Source: Anseranas semipalmata (Eukaryota > Chordata > Aves > Anseriformes > Anseranatidae). From it: a stretch of 64,000 bases of DNA. Positions 63,149-64,000 of this stretch are shown here, one piece after another. The notes beneath the pieces were generated by a model. The model was not told the DNA's origin, did not search any database, and was given only the letters and a program-made list of their open reading frames with translations. The position numbers were made by a program, and so were the translations under genes. Location: contig VXAA01000956.1 in assembly GCA_013399115.1 (NCBI GenBank), positions 64,832 to 128,831 of the forward strand, given 5' to 3'. The first letter of the stretch is position 1. Every line of letters starts with the position of its first letter.

Positions 63149-63184
63149 AAAAAAAAAAAAAAAAGAAGAAGAAGAAGAAGAAAA
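63149..63184 (+). repeat. A16 run followed by (GAA)n
   Basis: Sixteen A residues (63149-63164) and then GAA units to about 63184. The 99-codon minus-strand frame across both repeats (poly-Ser/Phe) is an artefact. Confidence 0.9.
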
Positions 63185-64000
63185 ATAAAAAGAGATACCA
63201 AATGTATTAACTTTCCTGGTGAAAAACTCATCTATTCTAAGCTTGTCACCTCTCAGGAGTCCAGATATGTGTCTCTCTTCTTTAAAGTATGAGGTTTCAC
63301 ACATTCAGAACTGTTTCCTTCATTCTGCATACAATTTTTGAAACAGAAGAACTGTACTGGTACAAAAGCTGTTCTATATTGTAAATTGGAACAGAAAAAT
63401 AAATAGACTCAGGTCAAGCTTTCACTTTGACAATTTTTCATTTCTAAAACATTTTGTGAAATGCAAGTTGATTTAAAATTTGAAAATCAAAATTCCTCAT
63501 TTAAGAGAATCAGAATATTTAAAAAATTAAGAGTGAAGAAAATTGTCAAAACTGATCTTTTCTTTTGATGGATATAATTACAAATATAGATAAATCAACA
63601 TTTTCTGCTGAAACAGTTTCAGAAAAATACTCAACCAGGTGTGATAGACATAGAAAAGATTACCAGTTATGTCTTACTGAATATATTTGATTGCATAGAG
63701 GTGGTATTTCACTGTCAGTTTCTCCAGAATGAACATCTAGAATTATTTGCATTGAAAAACATCTGAACTGAGATATTAGATGTCAGCAACAAAAATGGTC
63801 CTGTACAAGCTCTTTAAAAAATAAATAAAGATTTTTCTGCTTTCAGATTCAGTGCATATAAAAAAAAAAATAAAATGAATTGTGTGTAACTCCTGCAGTG
63901 GGAGATAAATGTGATAAAAAATCTATCATAAATTATACAGTTTTTGTCTTCTTGTCTTTCCCTATGATATTGCATTTCCGTAATTCTCTCTGACCCCATC
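63185..64000. other. Unassigned AT-rich right flank
   Basis: Very AT-rich, with an A-rich word at 63860-63873. No gene or recognisable signal is seen. Confidence 0.55.

Noticed and set aside
63005..63304. Ser/Phe-rich 99-codon frame on the minus strand
   Set aside because: Spans the AAAAC, poly-A and GAA repeats.

Overview
The window looks like vertebrate nuclear DNA, most likely from a bird. It is AT-rich and CpG-poor, has no dense arrangement of long open reading frames, carries A-runs and short microsatellites typical of animal genomes, and has assembly gaps marked by N. The bird assignment rests on one clear copy of the 3' end of a CR1 (chicken repeat 1) LINE at 57911-58317. Its reverse strand ends in the usual CR1 phrase about a first-strand block of conserved untranslated sequence and a short octamer-like tail. 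I cannot name the species.

Layout: no protein-coding gene, tRNA, rRNA or known small RNA could be recognised with confidence. The longest open frames (about 130 codons) are no longer than chance predicts for 64 kb on six frames, and none has a recognisable domain. The window therefore reads as intergenic or intronic sequence. A few short stretches are open in one frame and bounded by good splice-site-like signals (minus strand at 1319-1450, 45777-45918 and 48060-48160; plus strand at 46271-46301). They are reported as low-confidence exon candidates only. If real, most would lie on the minus strand.

Repeats: the main ones are a 180-bp perfect AAAG microsatellite (41910-42089), a 23-base G-run (17446-17468), a 41-base assembly gap directly followed by a G-run (14397-14445), many A-runs of 14-26 bases, and small AAAT, CAAA, AAAAC and GAA repeats. 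Small inverted and tandem repeats occur at 1836-1871, 12664-12709, 27782-27809, 35105-35123, 51898-51913, 60376-60399 and 60679-60724.

Several AT-rich segments rich in homeodomain-like (TAAT), octamer/POU-like and TCF-like words (for example 35080-35400, 36400-36670, 53220-53600, 54170-54570), and one segment with clustered CpGs (27660-28080), have the look of conserved non-coding regulatory DNA. This cannot be shown without cross-species alignment. No cooperating set of genes or novel system could be supported from the sequence.
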